Assembly (NCBI GenBank): GCA_025526915.1
Contig: JAHLKH010000013.1
Span: 62,001-126,000 of the forward strand
Length of the DNA stretch: 64,000 nucleotides
Source: Entophlyctis helioformis
Lineage: Eukaryota > Chytridiomycota > Chytridiomycetes > Chytridiales > Chytriomycetaceae
Direction: 5' to 3'
Below the pieces are notes generated by a model. The model had not been told where the DNA came from. It searched no databases and saw nothing but the letters and a program-made list of their open reading frames with translations. This document shows, in pieces, positions 63,937-64,000 of this stretch (the stretch's first letter is position 1; each line of letters starts with the position of its first letter). A program made the translations under genes and the position numbers.

Positions 63937-64000
63937 CTAGACGTTGTTCCCAATAGCGGCAGTCGACAACACGGGAAGGGTCAGCAAAGATGGCAAAAAT

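Overview
The window is nuclear DNA of a compact, GC-rich eukaryote. Genes have many short introns (mostly 55-100 nt, GT donor, CAG or AAG acceptor), neighbours often lie under 150 bp apart, and both strands are used densely. The gene set fits an early-diverging, chytrid-grade fungus: a fungal-type NUP98-96 precursor, an Spb4-like helicase, ankyrin proteins with WLHxxRxEGCT-type repeats, plus genes usually lost in yeasts (RTEL1, SCFD2-like and ZWILCH-like). The assignment is inferred from gene content, not from a marker gene.

Region 1 (1-27.0 kb) is an ABC transporter array on the + strand: the 3' part of an ABCG half-transporter, then four tandem ABCC (MRP-type) full transporters, called A to D here. 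Their membrane domains differ, but the nucleotide-binding segments are nearly identical in DNA, including an intron. A complete Ty1/copia LTR retrotransposon (11920-17817) with apparently identical 462-bp LTRs and a 5-bp target duplication sits at the extreme 5' end of transporter C.

Region 2 (27.0-37.5 kb) is bounded by a 1.5-kb inverted repeat. Each arm carries a tRNA-Leu(CAG) gene and an ankyrin gene; the right-hand ankyrin copy has a nonsense codon. Between the arms are an unrecognised multi-pass membrane protein, a degenerate gene remnant, a tRNA-Leu(UAG) and a glutamine/histidine-rich BTB protein.

Region 3 (37.5-64 kb) is a dense housekeeping block: Spb4/DDX55-like helicase, NUP98-96, RTEL1, tRNA-splicing endonuclease SEN34, an unrecognised polyQ protein, an SCFD2-like Sec1 protein, an HNH-nuclease-like protein, a ZWILCH-like kinetochore protein, a small GNAT and a SCaMC-type mitochondrial carrier that runs off the right edge. 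Several pairs are head-to-head with little or no DNA between them.

Several otherwise well-conserved genes are each interrupted by one or a few single-base frame breaks. Most look like missing bases, some of them in short G or C runs, so assembly error is as likely as gene decay. Exon joins were made by eye from splice consensus, reading phase and family conservation.
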